In this document: positions 23,630 through 35,174 of the stretch, in pieces | Position numbering within the stretch: position 1 is the first letter of the stretch | Layout: every line of letters starts with the position of its first letter | Assembly: GCA_958496175.1 (NCBI GenBank) | Contig: OY292279.1 | Coordinates: 9,114,001 to 9,178,000, forward strand | Origin: Sisyra terminalis | Taxonomy: Eukaryota; Arthropoda; Insecta; Neuroptera; Sisyridae | Length of the DNA stretch: 64,000 nucleotides | Reading direction: 5' to 3' | Position numbers and translations under genes: made by a program | Notes under the pieces: generated by a model | What the model was told of the DNA's origin: nothing | What the model saw: the letters and a program-made list of their open reading frames with translations, nothing else | Databases searched by the model: none

Positions 23630-24672
23630 AGTCCAACAATGAAAAAAGAAGATTCTTATGACATAAAGCAATCCAATTTGAATGTTTCTTCCAATTTGGA
23701 GTCCCTCAAGGGTCTATTATGGGACCTATTCTATTTAAAGTATACATAAATGATATCCCGCGCACACCCGAAACTTTCCTTTCCTATATGCTGACGATAC
23801 AGCAATTTTTGCATCCTCCTGGAAAGCTGATACAGTGGCCAACAGATTAACCAAGGCCTTAAAAAGAATAATGATTTTTTTACAAAATGAAAAATAAAGG
23901 CCAATGGCTATAAAACTGAAGCTATTTTATTCACTTGAAGAAGACCTAACAAGCATAAAAAGGTATTAGTAAATGGAAAAAATATAGAGTAGGCAAAAAC
24001 AGTTAGATACTTGGGGATGCAACTGGATTCCAGACTCAACTGTGCTGAACATATCAAACTATCAAAAAACAAATTAATGGCCCCAACTAACATCTTATAT
24101 CCATTAAAAAATAGACAATGAAGGCTGTAAATTAATAATTTATAAAACAGTGCTTAGACCAGTGCTTATTTATGAATGTCCAGTCTGGAGTTCAGTAAGC
24201 AAAACCAAGTATCTGACAATACAAGGGGTCCAAAATAAATTACTAAGAATGCTGGGAAACTACCCAGCCAAATACAAGGTATACGACCTTCATGAGGAAT
24301 TAAAGATACTATTGCTAGGTTTATATATCCTTGCTTTGTCGCGGAAATTCTACACAAATTGGGCCTGGCCAAATAATTAGAACCATCAGTGACTACACCC
24401 TCGATGGCCTACTCCATAAATACAGAAAATACAAACATAAAAGAATAAGACATATGGTCTTATAACAAATTGAAAACAGAAACAATATTCGGGGTTTTTT
24501 AAAAATTACCATCTTTTTTTCGCCAACTACAATATCGTAAAATTATCTCTATCCTAGATCAGGATCTAGAGGATAGAAGGTATATCACACTTAAAATTAC
24601 AAACAAAATGTAAAGAAAGTATTTGTATATATATTATAACAGTAATAAATTTTATTTTATTTTATTATATAT
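23630..24672 (+). pseudogene. Jockey-type non-LTR retrotransposon relic (reverse transcriptase end)
   Basis: Across frameshifts the plus strand reads [25 protein letters not shown], then [20 protein letters not shown], which are the reverse transcriptase blocks with the catalytic YADD. Later VRYLGMQLDSRLNCAEHI and LRPVLIYECPVWSSVSKTK, QGVQNKLLRMLGNYP match the thumb-side and C-terminal part of jockey-clade ORF2. The 3' end runs into (TTTTA)n at 24652-24669. It is 5'-truncated and broken, as expected of an old insertion. Confidence 0.8.
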
Positions 24673-24847
24673 CTTTCAAAGAGATCTACAAAAATTACTC
24701 GATGGCAGTTTTTGTCTAAAAAATGAACGTTTTTTTAGCATAAATTGTCAGAAAGATGACCAAAACGAAGAGTTAATAGAGGATTTTTTTTAAATACAAT
24801 AAGCATTTCTGTATGGAAATAACGAAAACTAATTTTTCAGAAAAAAA

Positions 24848-25580
24848 TAGAGTAATAAAAAAAAATGATGATTTTTTTTTTTCTTAATTATATTGAAAAT
24901 ATTATTGGAAATGACAAAAAAAAAATCCTGTGTAAGTTTAAGCTCTTAATATTAATATTAAGGACATTTTTTGTAGAGCACTTTTTTTCCTATAACTTAT
25001 GTTTATAAAAGTTTTTGATATTTTTCACAAGTCCTAAGTTATTTGCATTAAACTGAAAATTCCCTGAATTATTATATTTTTAACATAAAATTGTTTTTTT
25101 TTTATTTTAATTAAATAACTAACGACCTGTGAAAAATATCAAAAACTTTTATAGACATAAGTTATAGGAAAAAAAGTGCTCTACAAAAAATGTCCTGTAA
25201 AGTTTTCTCATAAAATTGATGGTTGCGTCAAAAAATTGAAAAAATATTAAAATTTCTTTTTAGTTCAACTTTGACCTCGAATAACTTTTGAAGGAATAAA
25301 TATATCAAAAACTTGTAACAGTCCTTTTTTGTAGATCGTTCAATTTTCTACAAGAATATACCTTGGTCATTCTGAAATATTGTTACCAACGTGAGCTATA
25401 AAATTCCAAAGTGCAAGAGAATATTGTTCCCATGTTATTTAAATGGAAAATCGAAATTTGTGATGCGGCACCTCTTAATATTAATAGCTTAAACTTCCAC
25501 AGGATTTTTTTTGTCATTCCCAACAATATTTTCGATATAATTAAGTAAAAAAAAATCATCATTTTTTTTGAATCAGTCTA
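24848..25580. mobile_element. TIR element related to 6491-8122 (733 bp)
   Basis: The ends TAGAGTAAT and ATTCAGTCTA-type are imperfect inverted repeats extended by AAAATGATGATTTTTTTTT / matching AAATCATCATTTT. The right half repeats 7658-8122 almost base for base. The left half is the inverse of the right, so the element is a foldback. No convincing target duplication. Confidence 0.65.
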
Positions 25581-25677
25581 GTATATATACTATAAGAGTA
25601 ATAAATTTTATTTTTATTAACAAAGAAGGCACTTAGGTGGACATCAAAATTGGTACCACTTAAAATTGAAAATTTTA

Positions 25678-26224
25678 TCTATACTTATATATAAAATTCT
25701 TACGTCTGTCTGTAAATTTCGATTTTTAACCCAATTTTAGGGTTAACAATTGTTTCAAGAAGCCCTTATTCCAAATTTAACATTTTTAAAATTTTTGTCT
25801 GTCTGTCTGTGTGTCCCGATTTAACTAAAGAGCGGAACAACCGAATTTAATGAAATTTGGTATTAAAATACAACACTATTTCCCACAGACTATAGGCTAC
25901 TTATCATTCCCAAAAAATAATTAGGAAAGGTATTACCTAGGGATGAAAACATAAATTTTTACACTAGATAGGTGAGTTATATATCATTGTAAAAGTAATT
26001 TAAAATTAGAAAATAATATGTAAAAATATTTTTAGTTGAACTGATAAAAAGCACTGATAAATTCAATTTAAACTCTAAAAAATTGCCTCTTTGAAATATA
26101 AATCTTTGAAACCTTTGAAATATAAACAAATAATAATTTTCATTTGCCACTACAAATAGCAAATTTAAAAAGAAAATATAATCTTCACCTACGTTACGCA
26201 GACGAAGTCGCGGGGATCAGCTAG
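25678..26224 (+). mobile_element. Short Helitron-like element with TC and CTAG ends
   Basis: The 5' end is A|TCTATACTTATATATAAAATTC followed by a GTCTGTCTGT stretch. The 3' end is ACGCAGACGAAGTCGCGGG then GATCAGCTAG|T. Start TC, end CTAG, a small hairpin close to the 3' end, and insertion between A and T fit a non-autonomous Helitron. At 547 bp it has no coding capacity. The same 3' end occurs at 14843 and, inverted, at 55350. Confidence 0.6.
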
Positions 26225-26225
26225 T

Positions 26226-27715
26226 CTTATATAAAGTAATTGATCTAATGAAATATTTGTTTTAATTTTTTGCCTAGGACAATTGAATTGCACGGGGCCG
26301 TAAAGTAGTGCTAATCTGGTGAAGAGGTCGTTAATTATTAGAATCATGTCGTTGTCGCTGAAAAGGAGCCACGTTTTAATTGGGAAAATTTACATTTATT
26401 CACCATAATTGAAACGTCTTCAACTATTTAAAATTATAATTAACTCCGTTTCTCGTTTTGTTCCAATGCAGCATCGTGCACGGCTGATGAAATGCAGTTT
26501 TGATGGAGTTTATAATATGTTATATTGTCGTCATCGTATAAGATGCAATGATTGCTGTTGTTGTTGTTGCTGTTGCTGTTGCTGTTATGCGAGTTCTCGA
26601 GAGCCACGGAGATTCGGTGTCAGTGTCAAGAGACGAGAAATATTCACTTTGCTTGGCGAATGCGACGACAAGAACAAGAAGGAAGAAAGGGATTTTGTGC
26701 GATGGGATGCTGTGGGTCGAAGAAGGCGAAGAAGACGATGGTTTGAGTTGTGGAAAATACGACAGCTAGAGATTACCATACAATGAGAGAAGTTTTTGAT
26801 ACGCCAGATGTCAGATGCCCGTCCGGTTCGTTTGACAGCGAACGCTTTTAATTAGAATCGAGAGTTGAGATAATGAAATCTGGCTGCACTCTTTGTCTGT
26901 CTGTCTGTCCGTCTGTCTGTCTGTCTGTCCGATTGTTTGTGTATTAGCCGGGCTATTGAGATGCATGTGCATATGTGCCACAGTTCATTCCAATAACCAT
27001 TCATTTGCTGCAATCCCTTCATGGTGAAACCATTTTCTCACAATTCAGTTTCAAGAATTTTTTTTCCTCCAACTCCCTATATGATTGACACCACTTTTAC
27101 GTACATAAGTAATCGACAGTCTCAAAGTTATATGTAATTTAAGCAAATACGTCGTCGTCGAATTCGGAAACATTTCAACTCAAGATGAAATTTTCGTTGG
27201 TTCGAGAGAATTCTCTTTGTGTACCAATATATATATATGGATGTGTTATGTTACGATGAGATGAGAAAATACAAAGAGTTCAGCGAAAGAGACGCTCTCC
27301 CGACGGGGGGAGGGTGGGCTAGATGTGCATGAGAAACGTGGATGGAGAGATCAAGGTGTATGAAATGCACATCGATCTAACTGCATCATTACTGCTGCTC
27401 CGTTTGCTACGTATGTGCAATGTGCATTCAAATATGCAGTCGACATGATCTTGACAGAGCTCGACAAAACGAGCAAGACGAAGAAAGGATGGAGAGAAGA
27501 AAGAAAACAACAAAAAAACTTTTCAACATTACCAATAAAACGAGACATGACAACATAGTCTCATCCAGGCTTTTCAAAATAAAGCGAAACGACAGTCAAC
27601 TAAACCGAACATTGAGCTATGATCAATTTAAACAAAAGGATTTGCATATACGACTCGGATTCGTGTACCAAGAGGGTTCTGGAACAACCCTTAAGACTTC
27701 TCATACGTATCTCTT
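26226..27715. other. Low-repeat, less AT-rich intron block with microsatellites
   Basis: Unlike its surroundings this block has few transposon signs and more GC. It holds a TGT/TGC triplet run at 26551-26586, a TCTG tetranucleotide run, and a purine-rich block with GGGGGGAGGG near 27304-27312. The open frames through it are low-complexity (Cys or Leu runs from the triplet) and I do not call them genes. It could hold a regulatory region or an alternative first exon; nothing proves that. Confidence 0.35.
26893..26932. repeat. (TCTG)n microsatellite
   Basis: About ten units of TCTG/GTCT with two TCCG interruptions. Confidence 0.9.
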
Positions 27716-27718
27716 TTG

Positions 27719-28250
27719 TATTAGGAGTACAAATAAATTTCTATCGTTTCCTTTTGTGCATAAATGGTACATAACATCTCATTGAAATACTATCATTCAT
27801 TAGTCATTACTTTCTGGTAGCATTTAGGTATATCCTAGCGGAAGAAACCTGCATTTTTGAAGGCTATTCACGAGTCCACCAAATTTTTTAATTCTTTACA
27901 TGATGCAAAGCACTGTTCAGATCGCTTATGAACCAGAAAAAATTCAAAAGGGGCCACATCTGGGGAATGCTGCGAATGGAATAGGACATCCCAATGAAGT
28001 ATTTTCAGAACGGTATTGACCGTCAATTTCATCATACCTAGAAAGAGATACGTTTTTTTCTGGAAGTCGGAGTTCAACCTTACTAACCATGTTCAGGAAA
28101 GTCTTCCAGAAGTAGTTTTACTCGAATTGAGCAACTTATAGTACATGATTCTAAGCTGATTCAATCAATTATCCAACTGGAGATTTTCCATGAATATTCG
28201 GGTTTTTTTATCGATGTGAAAGCATGTCCAAGAAGTCCCCATGGTTTTCG
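27719..28250 (-). pseudogene. mariner transposase relic, copy A
   Basis: Minus strand reads LKILHWDVLFHSQHSPDVAP, FEFFLVHKRSEQCFASCKE, LKNLVDS, then after a stop AFKNAGFFR and IPKCYQKVMTNE. These are the mariner blocks W.VL.HPPYSPDLAPSDYHLF, the FxSxE..K.W.D.W helix, and the G.HKLPERW.K.V..NG end. The Asp of SPD is kept, but the SDYH Asp reads as FEFF. The left terminal repeat TTAGGAGTACAAATAAA is at 27720-27740. The N-terminal half is not recognisable. Confidence 0.72.
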
Positions 28251-28499
28251 CTTCTCTAAATTACCGTAGTGGACCCATTTTTTTCAAATCTCAGAAATCT
28301 CAAAAAAAATATTTTTTATGCTTGAAAATCAGTGTTTCAGTCTTGCATAGGAATGTATAAGTTCAACCGTACATGCTGTGCAAATTTTTTCGAAAACAAA
28401 CCACGTTTAAGGGAGGAAATCGCCCATCAAAGTGTAAAGTATAAGGGAGGAACCCAATTTCCTTGTTTCTTAATCATATCCAATGATTTTGGGTCACCT

Positions 28500-28839
28500 G
28501 AAATCGCTGGTTGAGTCACTTATAATATAAGTGCAAGGTTTTAACGTCAGAATAACTTTGCATTTTGAAAGGCTATCCACGAATTCACCCAACTTTTGTC
28601 TCCTTATAAAATCCAAAGCACTATGCAGAAAGCTCATGTGCCGTTCACCAAAACAAATGATAATCTAAAAGGGCAATATACGGAGAATACGGCCAGTGGG
28701 ATAGGATACCCCAATGAAGTGTTTCCAAATAGGTTTTCACTAGCACCCCAATATAGGGACAAGTATTATCGAATAAAAGAATAATTTCGTATTGTCTGGA
28801 AATGGGCAGGGTTTCCTGGAAAACTGGGTTCAACTTCAT
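28500..28839 (-). pseudogene. mariner transposase relic, copy B
   Basis: Minus strand reads LLFDNTCPYIGVLVKTYLET, then LHWGILSHWPYSPYIALLDYH, and, further on, KSWVNSWIAFQNAK. These match LLHDNARPH..VK..L..L.W.VL.HPPYSPDIAPSDYHLF and the VKKW.DSWIASKD segment. It lies beside copy A in the same orientation but is a separate insertion, because the same C-terminal blocks are present twice. Confidence 0.72.
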
Positions 28840-29179
28840 TAATAATGTTTAGTAATGAGTTCCTGTTATGGGTTTTCTCAATTTGAACAACTTAAAGAAA
28901 ATGCTTCCAAGCTAGTTACACCAGATACCCAGAACTAGGTATCCCTAATAATTTTAAACTAAGGTCAGATAGTTGACATGATTTTCTCCTTTTTAAGTTA
29001 TTGCATTGGATTCATTTTTCATCCCCAATTACCAAACGATACCAAAAAACTTTTTTTATTTCTAAAAAGCAACATTTCATTGATGCAAATGAATTGAATC
29101 GTTAATAAATAACCCAAATATGATAGCAGTTAATTGAACTTTAATTTTTAATTATTTATTCTTATTTTCTCATTTGTAC

Positions 29180-29248
29180 AACGTTTCGTCACCTTTCGGG
29201 ACTTTATATTGAGTACTTCATAAAGTCCCAAAAGACGACGAAACGTTT
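29180..29248. repeat. Back-to-back inverted hammerhead-like motifs
   Basis: Minus-strand GTCCCGAAAGGTGACGAAACGTT and plus-strand GTCCC-AAAAGAC-GACGAAACGT share the stem II/GAAAC half of the motif and are separated by only a few bases. The CTGATGA box is degenerate in both. Confidence 0.45.
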
Positions 29249-29249
29249 T

Positions 29250-31600
29250 TTAAAATCAAATCGTCGGTTTAAAAGTGTTAACAAATCAAGTCCTTTTTCA
29301 ATATTTTTTTTTGTCTTCAATTAGGAAGACAATACATAAAAGAATATAGAAATTTCAAAATTTAGCTTGGAACCAAAACCTCCCTTATGTATAAATTTAT
29401 GTAGATTAAATAAAAAAAAAATCGTTTCCCTGTAAAATTTGTTAAAATGGATTTAACAGGTCAAAACTTTGGGCTGACGAAATAAAATCGTAAATAAAAA
29501 ATTAAATTGCAAATAAATTTAAGTAAAATATGTAAGATTCCAACGAACCAAGTTAATATAAATAGTAAAAGTGCAACAATATGATAATTTCAACCCAACA
29601 TAGTGGTGGGACCATCTTTTATCAAACAGTGGAAACTTATTGATTATTAATACTTTGAAATGGAGACACAAATTAGTTCAATGATCTAAAGTAAAATAAA
29701 TATCGAAATGGAGTAAACCAGGGTTTTTCGACCCTAGCGAATTAAAAAAGCGAAAAAAATCGCATCAAACCAAAGACGACACTATTGAACGATAAAGTGC
29801 AAAAGAAACAAAGACAAATAAGCCTCTTCTATAAAATTTCAATGCCTATTGTTGTTAAACTGTAAATTTAAGAAAACCATTATAAATCCTTAAAAAAAGA
29901 ACACAATTGATTCAATATTTAAATGTAAATTCAATGAAGAAAATCGGGGTGTTATCATTTGACGTGATATGACTTACAGAAAAAAATATTTGCTTCATAC
30001 AAACGATATAATAACGTCTTAAGATTTTCCCCCTGTACACTTCAAACGATCAAATATCCACAAAAAAAAAGTATTTTGTTGTTTGTCATTTGAAGGGTAT
30101 CATTAATTAAATTAAAAATGAAAAATGAATATAAAACTTTTCACTCAGTGGAAAAAAATTGTCAATTTTTCACGAATATTAAAACGACGAGTCGCAAAGA
30201 AATTTGTCGCTAATTTAAAAAGTTTTCATTCGATAGGGGAGTTTGTTTTTTTCGTCGTTCTTTTGTCATCTTTGCTAGTTGAAGAATTGAAAGTTCAGAG
30301 CTTTTCGCTTTGTATGTGTGTGCACAGTTGTGAAAGCTCAAAATGTGTATGTATGTGTTTAAGAAAAACTAATCAAAAGAATTTCAACAACTCCACCATC
30401 TAACCTCTGTTATTATTTTCTAAGGCTTTTCACGGTTTTCTCTTCTTTTTTGGTATTTATATAAAAGATTTGTTCAACCATTTTCTTTTTATTATTTCAA
30501 TAATAAAAAAATTACATACTATTCTACCGTTTTATTCCGAGCTCGAGCATTATACATTTCATGCAAATGTAAATAAAGAGATTTGAATACGAAATTAAAT
30601 TGTGATTTATAAATTTACTTTTTGCCGTTTTCTTTCGTATTTTGTGAAGAAAGGAAAATATAATAATGTTTTCAATGTTTCTCCCATCATCAATCACTCA
30701 TGTCTCAAGTGAGATTCGCGTGAGAGAATGTCAACATTTCAAAAAGTTCACATATTTTTGTTGAAATTAAATGATTTTTGTATAGAAATGGAACATAATA
30801 ATAGTAGTAGAGCAAATGGTTCATATACGGAAATTGATTATTACGAGTCGTCGCGAAAATAATGGGAATTGGAAGAAAAAAAATATGAGATGAGTTTAAT
30901 TAATTAATTGGAAAATTCTTCAGGCAATTGAATTGCCCACGAAACAATGACGAGGAAAGTTAATTTGGGTTTTGGAAAGCAAAATAAAATATAACAGTTT
31001 TTTTAACTTTTAAAAATGTTACCAAGATATTCAAAATGTCAGCTTACTAACTTAAAGCTTTCCAGTTTCTAAATAATCTAAAAATCGAGATGGTCTTTCA
31101 AATTAGTTTGGAATTTATGGAATCGTTCTTGAATATGTTTAGCAACAAACGGTAGTTTATGAAATATAATAGGGAGCATTAAATATTCGATGGAAAACTT
31201 TGGATAGAAACCATTAGTTGATGGATGATTTGATTTTTTAAACGATTTGCAAAGCCTAAAACCTTTGCACTATTGAAATAAATGCCGAATTATATGCAAT
31301 AAATTGAGGAAAAGTAACTGCTTTTCATGCCCTCTTTCACTATTCATTCATGACTGAAAATCAATCGTCCATTTCTTTAGGACCCACTACAGAAATCCAA
31401 TCAGCTATCTGTTAATTTATCTTAGAAATAAAACCAAATAGAACTAGGAGTATTATTAAAGCATAAAAGTAACATAATTCGTAAAAAAAGATCCCAAATC
31501 TTAGAACTAGAATTTCGGTTGTTATCAATGGAAGATAGAGAAAAAAAAATCTTAGCCTAATTGAAATTTTTCAGAAGAAGCATCATCAAAGATGAACCAT
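29250..31600. other. Intron sequence, no feature seen
   Basis: AT-rich. An open plus frame at 30125-30403 has no recognisable domain and no splice support. No repeat recognised. Confidence 0.4.
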
Positions 31601-31605
31601 TCAAC

Positions 31606-32015
31606 CACGAAATATGGATAGGAGTCGAAATGTAATATTAAATAAAATGGCATCAATTGAAACCAGTAGTGCCCTACTTTCTATGAAGTTGTTATTAACA
31701 ACTGAGAATTTCAATTATCAGCAAAGTGGCGCCACCACAAGTTTGTTTATTGAACTAACTTACGTAACCTTAGTTACCATGCATAAAGTACAAAGAGTCG
31801 GTTTAAGTTAGTACTACAAACACACTAATGGAGGCGCCACATTTTGAAATATTTTTCATGATGCACTACAAAATTGGAATTCCTTCTTTGAACCTATAGT
31901 AAATTATGAACATTTGCACTGCTAGTGACAGAAAAAGGAACTATAATCTAGGTTTGTTAGATGAATATTGTAAAAAAGCCTATACCGTTTGAATTTCTTG
32001 TATCTAAACTTCGTG
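31606..32015 (+). mobile_element. CACGAAGTAT TIR element, copy 1
   Basis: The ends CACGAAATATGGATAGGAGT and AAACTTCGTG are imperfect inverted repeats. The interior has an inner inverted GGCGCCACC / GGCGCCACA pair (31727-31850). It is homologous over its length to 48958-49345 in opposite orientation, which defines the borders. Non-coding. Confidence 0.65.
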
Positions 32016-32295
32016 TACCTATTATAAAGTCAAAAACAGCACTCAAGAACAAGAAAATAATTTCGTTTGGAAACTTAAATTCCAGGAAATATTAGTACCA
32101 AGCAGTGTGGAGTATAGCACTACATAGACTGGAAAAAAAATCAAGTACCATCAGGATAAAAGAACAAAAATATCCGAAGAGTTTGAATTTTTACGCAAGA
32201 GAATTGCAGAACAAATAAAATGGTATGGATCTAATTACAAATCAAAGAAAGAATATAATTGATCGATAAATTAGTTATGTCCATAATTTACATAA

Positions 32296-32745
32296 TTTTA
32301 TTTATTTTTAGTAGGATAGTGGACATGAAAGGATGTAGATCCACATACTAATTATTAATTTAGCGACACGTTTCGGTTTTTTATTAGACCTTTTATTAGA
32401 AAACATTTTCAAATGCTTTAAATAAATAAGTGCAATATACAAGCCAAGCTTAGTATAATTGCCTTTTAAAAATGTTTTAATTACCACGATTTTAACTAAT
32501 TTTATAAACAAGTTAATTTAAATAAATTTTAATATATAAAATTTTAATTTAAAAAAATTGTAATGTATGTGTGCGATAAAGAAAAAAATTTCGATGTTAT
32601 TGTAATGTAAATTGTGTACTTCATATTAAGAAGCCTGATGAAGGTCTAATAAAAAACCGAAACGTGTCGCTAAATTAATAATTAGTATATGGATCTACAT
32701 CCTTTCATGTCCACTATCCTATTAAAAATAAATAAAAATATTTTT
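32296..32745. repeat. Inverted repeat whose inner ends are hammerhead-like motifs
   Basis: Arms 32296-32390 and 32645-32745 are reverse complements (landmark GGATGTAGATCCA / TGGATCTACATCC). The right arm is entered through CCTGATGA, A, GGT..ACC, GAAAC, GTGTCGC (32634-32665, plus strand), which has a perfect CUGAUGA box and GAAA. The left copy (minus, 32361-32395) keeps stem II and GAAAC only. The arrangement looks like two head-to-head terminal repeats of a Penelope-like element with the body lost. Confidence 0.6.
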
Positions 32746-34730
32746 GATATTGCACAAGGAAAACTGGCAAGATCTAAGAAGAAAATTATTAAAAATTTGT
32801 AGTAAAAAGACCTGAACTCCAAAAATTTATGATTTAATATACAGAATCGTATGATATAAAGCTACAAATTATTTTCCAATTTCAACATTAATCAGTTAGA
32901 AAAAATCCAAAATTAGTCACCAATTTCTCTAGCTCAATGAAAATCACTGGCTTTTCCTGACTTTTCAGATAGTCTTGTCTGCTGGACATCCTAAAATTTA
33001 ATCTTTTAGTTGAGTAATAAGGTCATTTTCGTTTTCCAAATGATCCAGAAATATCAATTAAGATACTTTCCTCGATTCAAGTTTACACGGACTTTAGGTA
33101 TTAGTTTAGTAATTTAACATACACCGGACAAACTATGACAAAAAAAGATCTCAGAAGAAGGGGGAGGGGGCAAGGAAAATCAGAGAATTATTGAGAGCAA
33201 AAAGGACGAACTCTTGATGGGAAAAGCCGAAGAAAAAAGGAAGAAAAATAAGATGTTTTCTCCCAATGTTAGAGTCAACTTAATCAAAGCTATTAAAACA
33301 AATTTTAACGTCATAGAATAAATTTTGCAAAAAGCATTGTTTTCATTTCGTTGAGAAGCTTTCAAGCCTATTATTTTGTCTAATTCCAATTATTTCCAAC
33401 GAAAATTTCAATCATTCCAACTAAAATAAAATACTTCCAATTTAAAAAGCTCTCGCCAACCTTGGCATTTTCATAAATGAAAAAAAAAGCTTGATATACT
33501 ACGTTACTCTTTATGGGACACACACGACTAACGTATAATATTCCTACGCACGTCTCCAACTCAATTTTCTTCAACAATTTATTCAGTCCCGAGCGCCTCC
33601 TCCCGACCCTCTTGTTGGCCCCTTTTCATCTTTTACAGAATATCAATTTTCACAAATACGACTTATTTTTTTTTTTTTTGCTTGGCTTTCGACTAAATTT
33701 TTCTTATATACAACAGAAAATAATTGAATCACGAGAGAGAAAAAAAATGTCTCGTAGGAATTTTTTTGTGCTTTAGAATAGAAAAAGAAAAGCTCAGTCT
33801 TGGCCCCGAAAAGTTTTTTCGGGTTATTTATCGAATTGTGTCGATTCAAATCGATGAAATTATCGGAAATAAATCAATGCTAGAATTTTTATTGTTTTCA
33901 AATAATAAAAGACGACTAGAGATAAAATATCTTTAAGATACCGAAAGTTTGATACAAACGTGTCAGAAAAGCTCGACGATAAATTCGCTTTAATGTCGCT
34001 GAATTGAGTTGAATTTATGTTCGATATATTTACGAATTTTCTATTTGCTTTGTATCCCAATACGATATACTGTTATATTCACTGTTTTTACACTGCAACT
34101 TAAATATAATAAAATATTGAATTTCGCCGAAGAATGTCTGTCGCAAACATATCAAACGCTATTGCCATCTATTATATGGCGCGAATATAAATAACTACTG
34201 AAAATTCCTCGACTCGCCTCGCCTGGCATTACGCCAATTTCACCACCGTCATTTTGCACATATCAAAACCAACCCGCCCAACCCCACGCTCATCTCACCC
34301 CATCATCCCCATCCCATGTCCACCCACTCAATTCTTTTCCATCCAAGAACACAGTAATAAATCATACGTTTTTCCACTTTATGTTCTCTCTTCACAACGA
34401 TTTTCTGTTATAATTTTTATAACGTTCTTAAAATTGGATTTTTACAGACTGTCTTACGACAGAAAGTACTGCGAAAATGTTGCTTTGAAGTGGGTGGAAA
34501 AGCTCATGTCGGAAAGCTCACAACCGTCCATTTGTCAATAAAAGAAAGCTACTGTAAACTTTTGTTCCACGAATGAAACAGTGGTTTGTGCAGTGAATCA
34601 AATGACTTGGTTTTAAGAAAAATAGTTTTAACAAAGGAAAAATTTCTGGTAAAATGCTTCACCTATGTATACAATATATAGAATATATTGCGGTCCAATT
34701 TACGTAGTATAATTTAATATAAAAATCATA
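32746..34730. other. Intron sequence, no feature seen
   Basis: AT-rich intron. Short purine-rich (33160-33180) and CT-rich (34200-34330) patches only. Confidence 0.4.
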
Positions 34731-34771
34731 CCATAAACATAAATTTGAACGGAAGTTCAAACAAAAATATT

Positions 34772-34825
34772 TGTGACGTATTGCCTAGATACGTATTTCG
34801 ATTGCCAAGCAATCTTCCTCAGTGG
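34772..34825 (-). ncRNA. Best-preserved hammerhead-like motif of the GATTGC subtype
   Basis: Minus strand reads CTGAGGA, A, GATTGC-TTG-GCAATC (6-bp stem II), GAAAT, then ACGTAT-CTAGGCA-ATACGT, C. The core CUGANGA and GAAA are intact, and the ACGTAT/ATACGT pair could form a stem III-like helix, although its register does not fit the standard A15.1-U16.1 pair exactly. Related copies are at 17437-17600 and 43303-43352. Confidence 0.5.
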
Positions 34826-34848
34826 TGATCAAGTAGTTTGGATCACTC

Positions 34849-34884
34849 CGTAACTGCTTTGTGAATTATCACAAAGCAGTTACG
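34849..34884. repeat. 16-bp perfect hairpin
   Basis: CGTAACTGCTTTGTGA is followed by a 4-base loop ATTA and its exact reverse complement. It lies just beyond the hammerhead-like motif and probably belongs to the same element. Confidence 0.9.
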
Positions 34885-35139
34885 TATATGATTTTTATAC
34901 ATCATTATATTAAATATAGTAATTATTTTATTAATATTATGTGTAATACAAATATATTATTATATTTATATTACAGGTATTATTTTTATATATTATTATT
35001 TTAAACTATACTACATAAATTAGACCGCAATATATTCTTTATATTGTATACACAGTATAACTATTCAAAGTCAGCGAAAAAATCTTATTTTGATGCTTCA
35101 CCTATTAAAATAGTTGTTAATATTCTCTTTTTTTCAGGT

Positions 35140-35172
35140 ACCTGAAGAAGTCGGGAAACCAATTAAACGTGT
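35140..35172 (+). ncRNA. Degenerate hammerhead-like motif
   Basis: CCTGAAGA, A, GTCGG-GAAA-CCAAT, TAAACGTG. The first box is intact; the second reads TAAA instead of GAAA, so it would not be active. Confidence 0.4.
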
Positions 35173-35174
35173 TG

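Noticed and set aside
26409..26786. 125-codon plus-strand frame with a run of Cys
   Set aside because: The run comes from a TGT/TGC triplet repeat that is open in all frames; there is no domain, and the Arg/Lys tail is also low-complexity.
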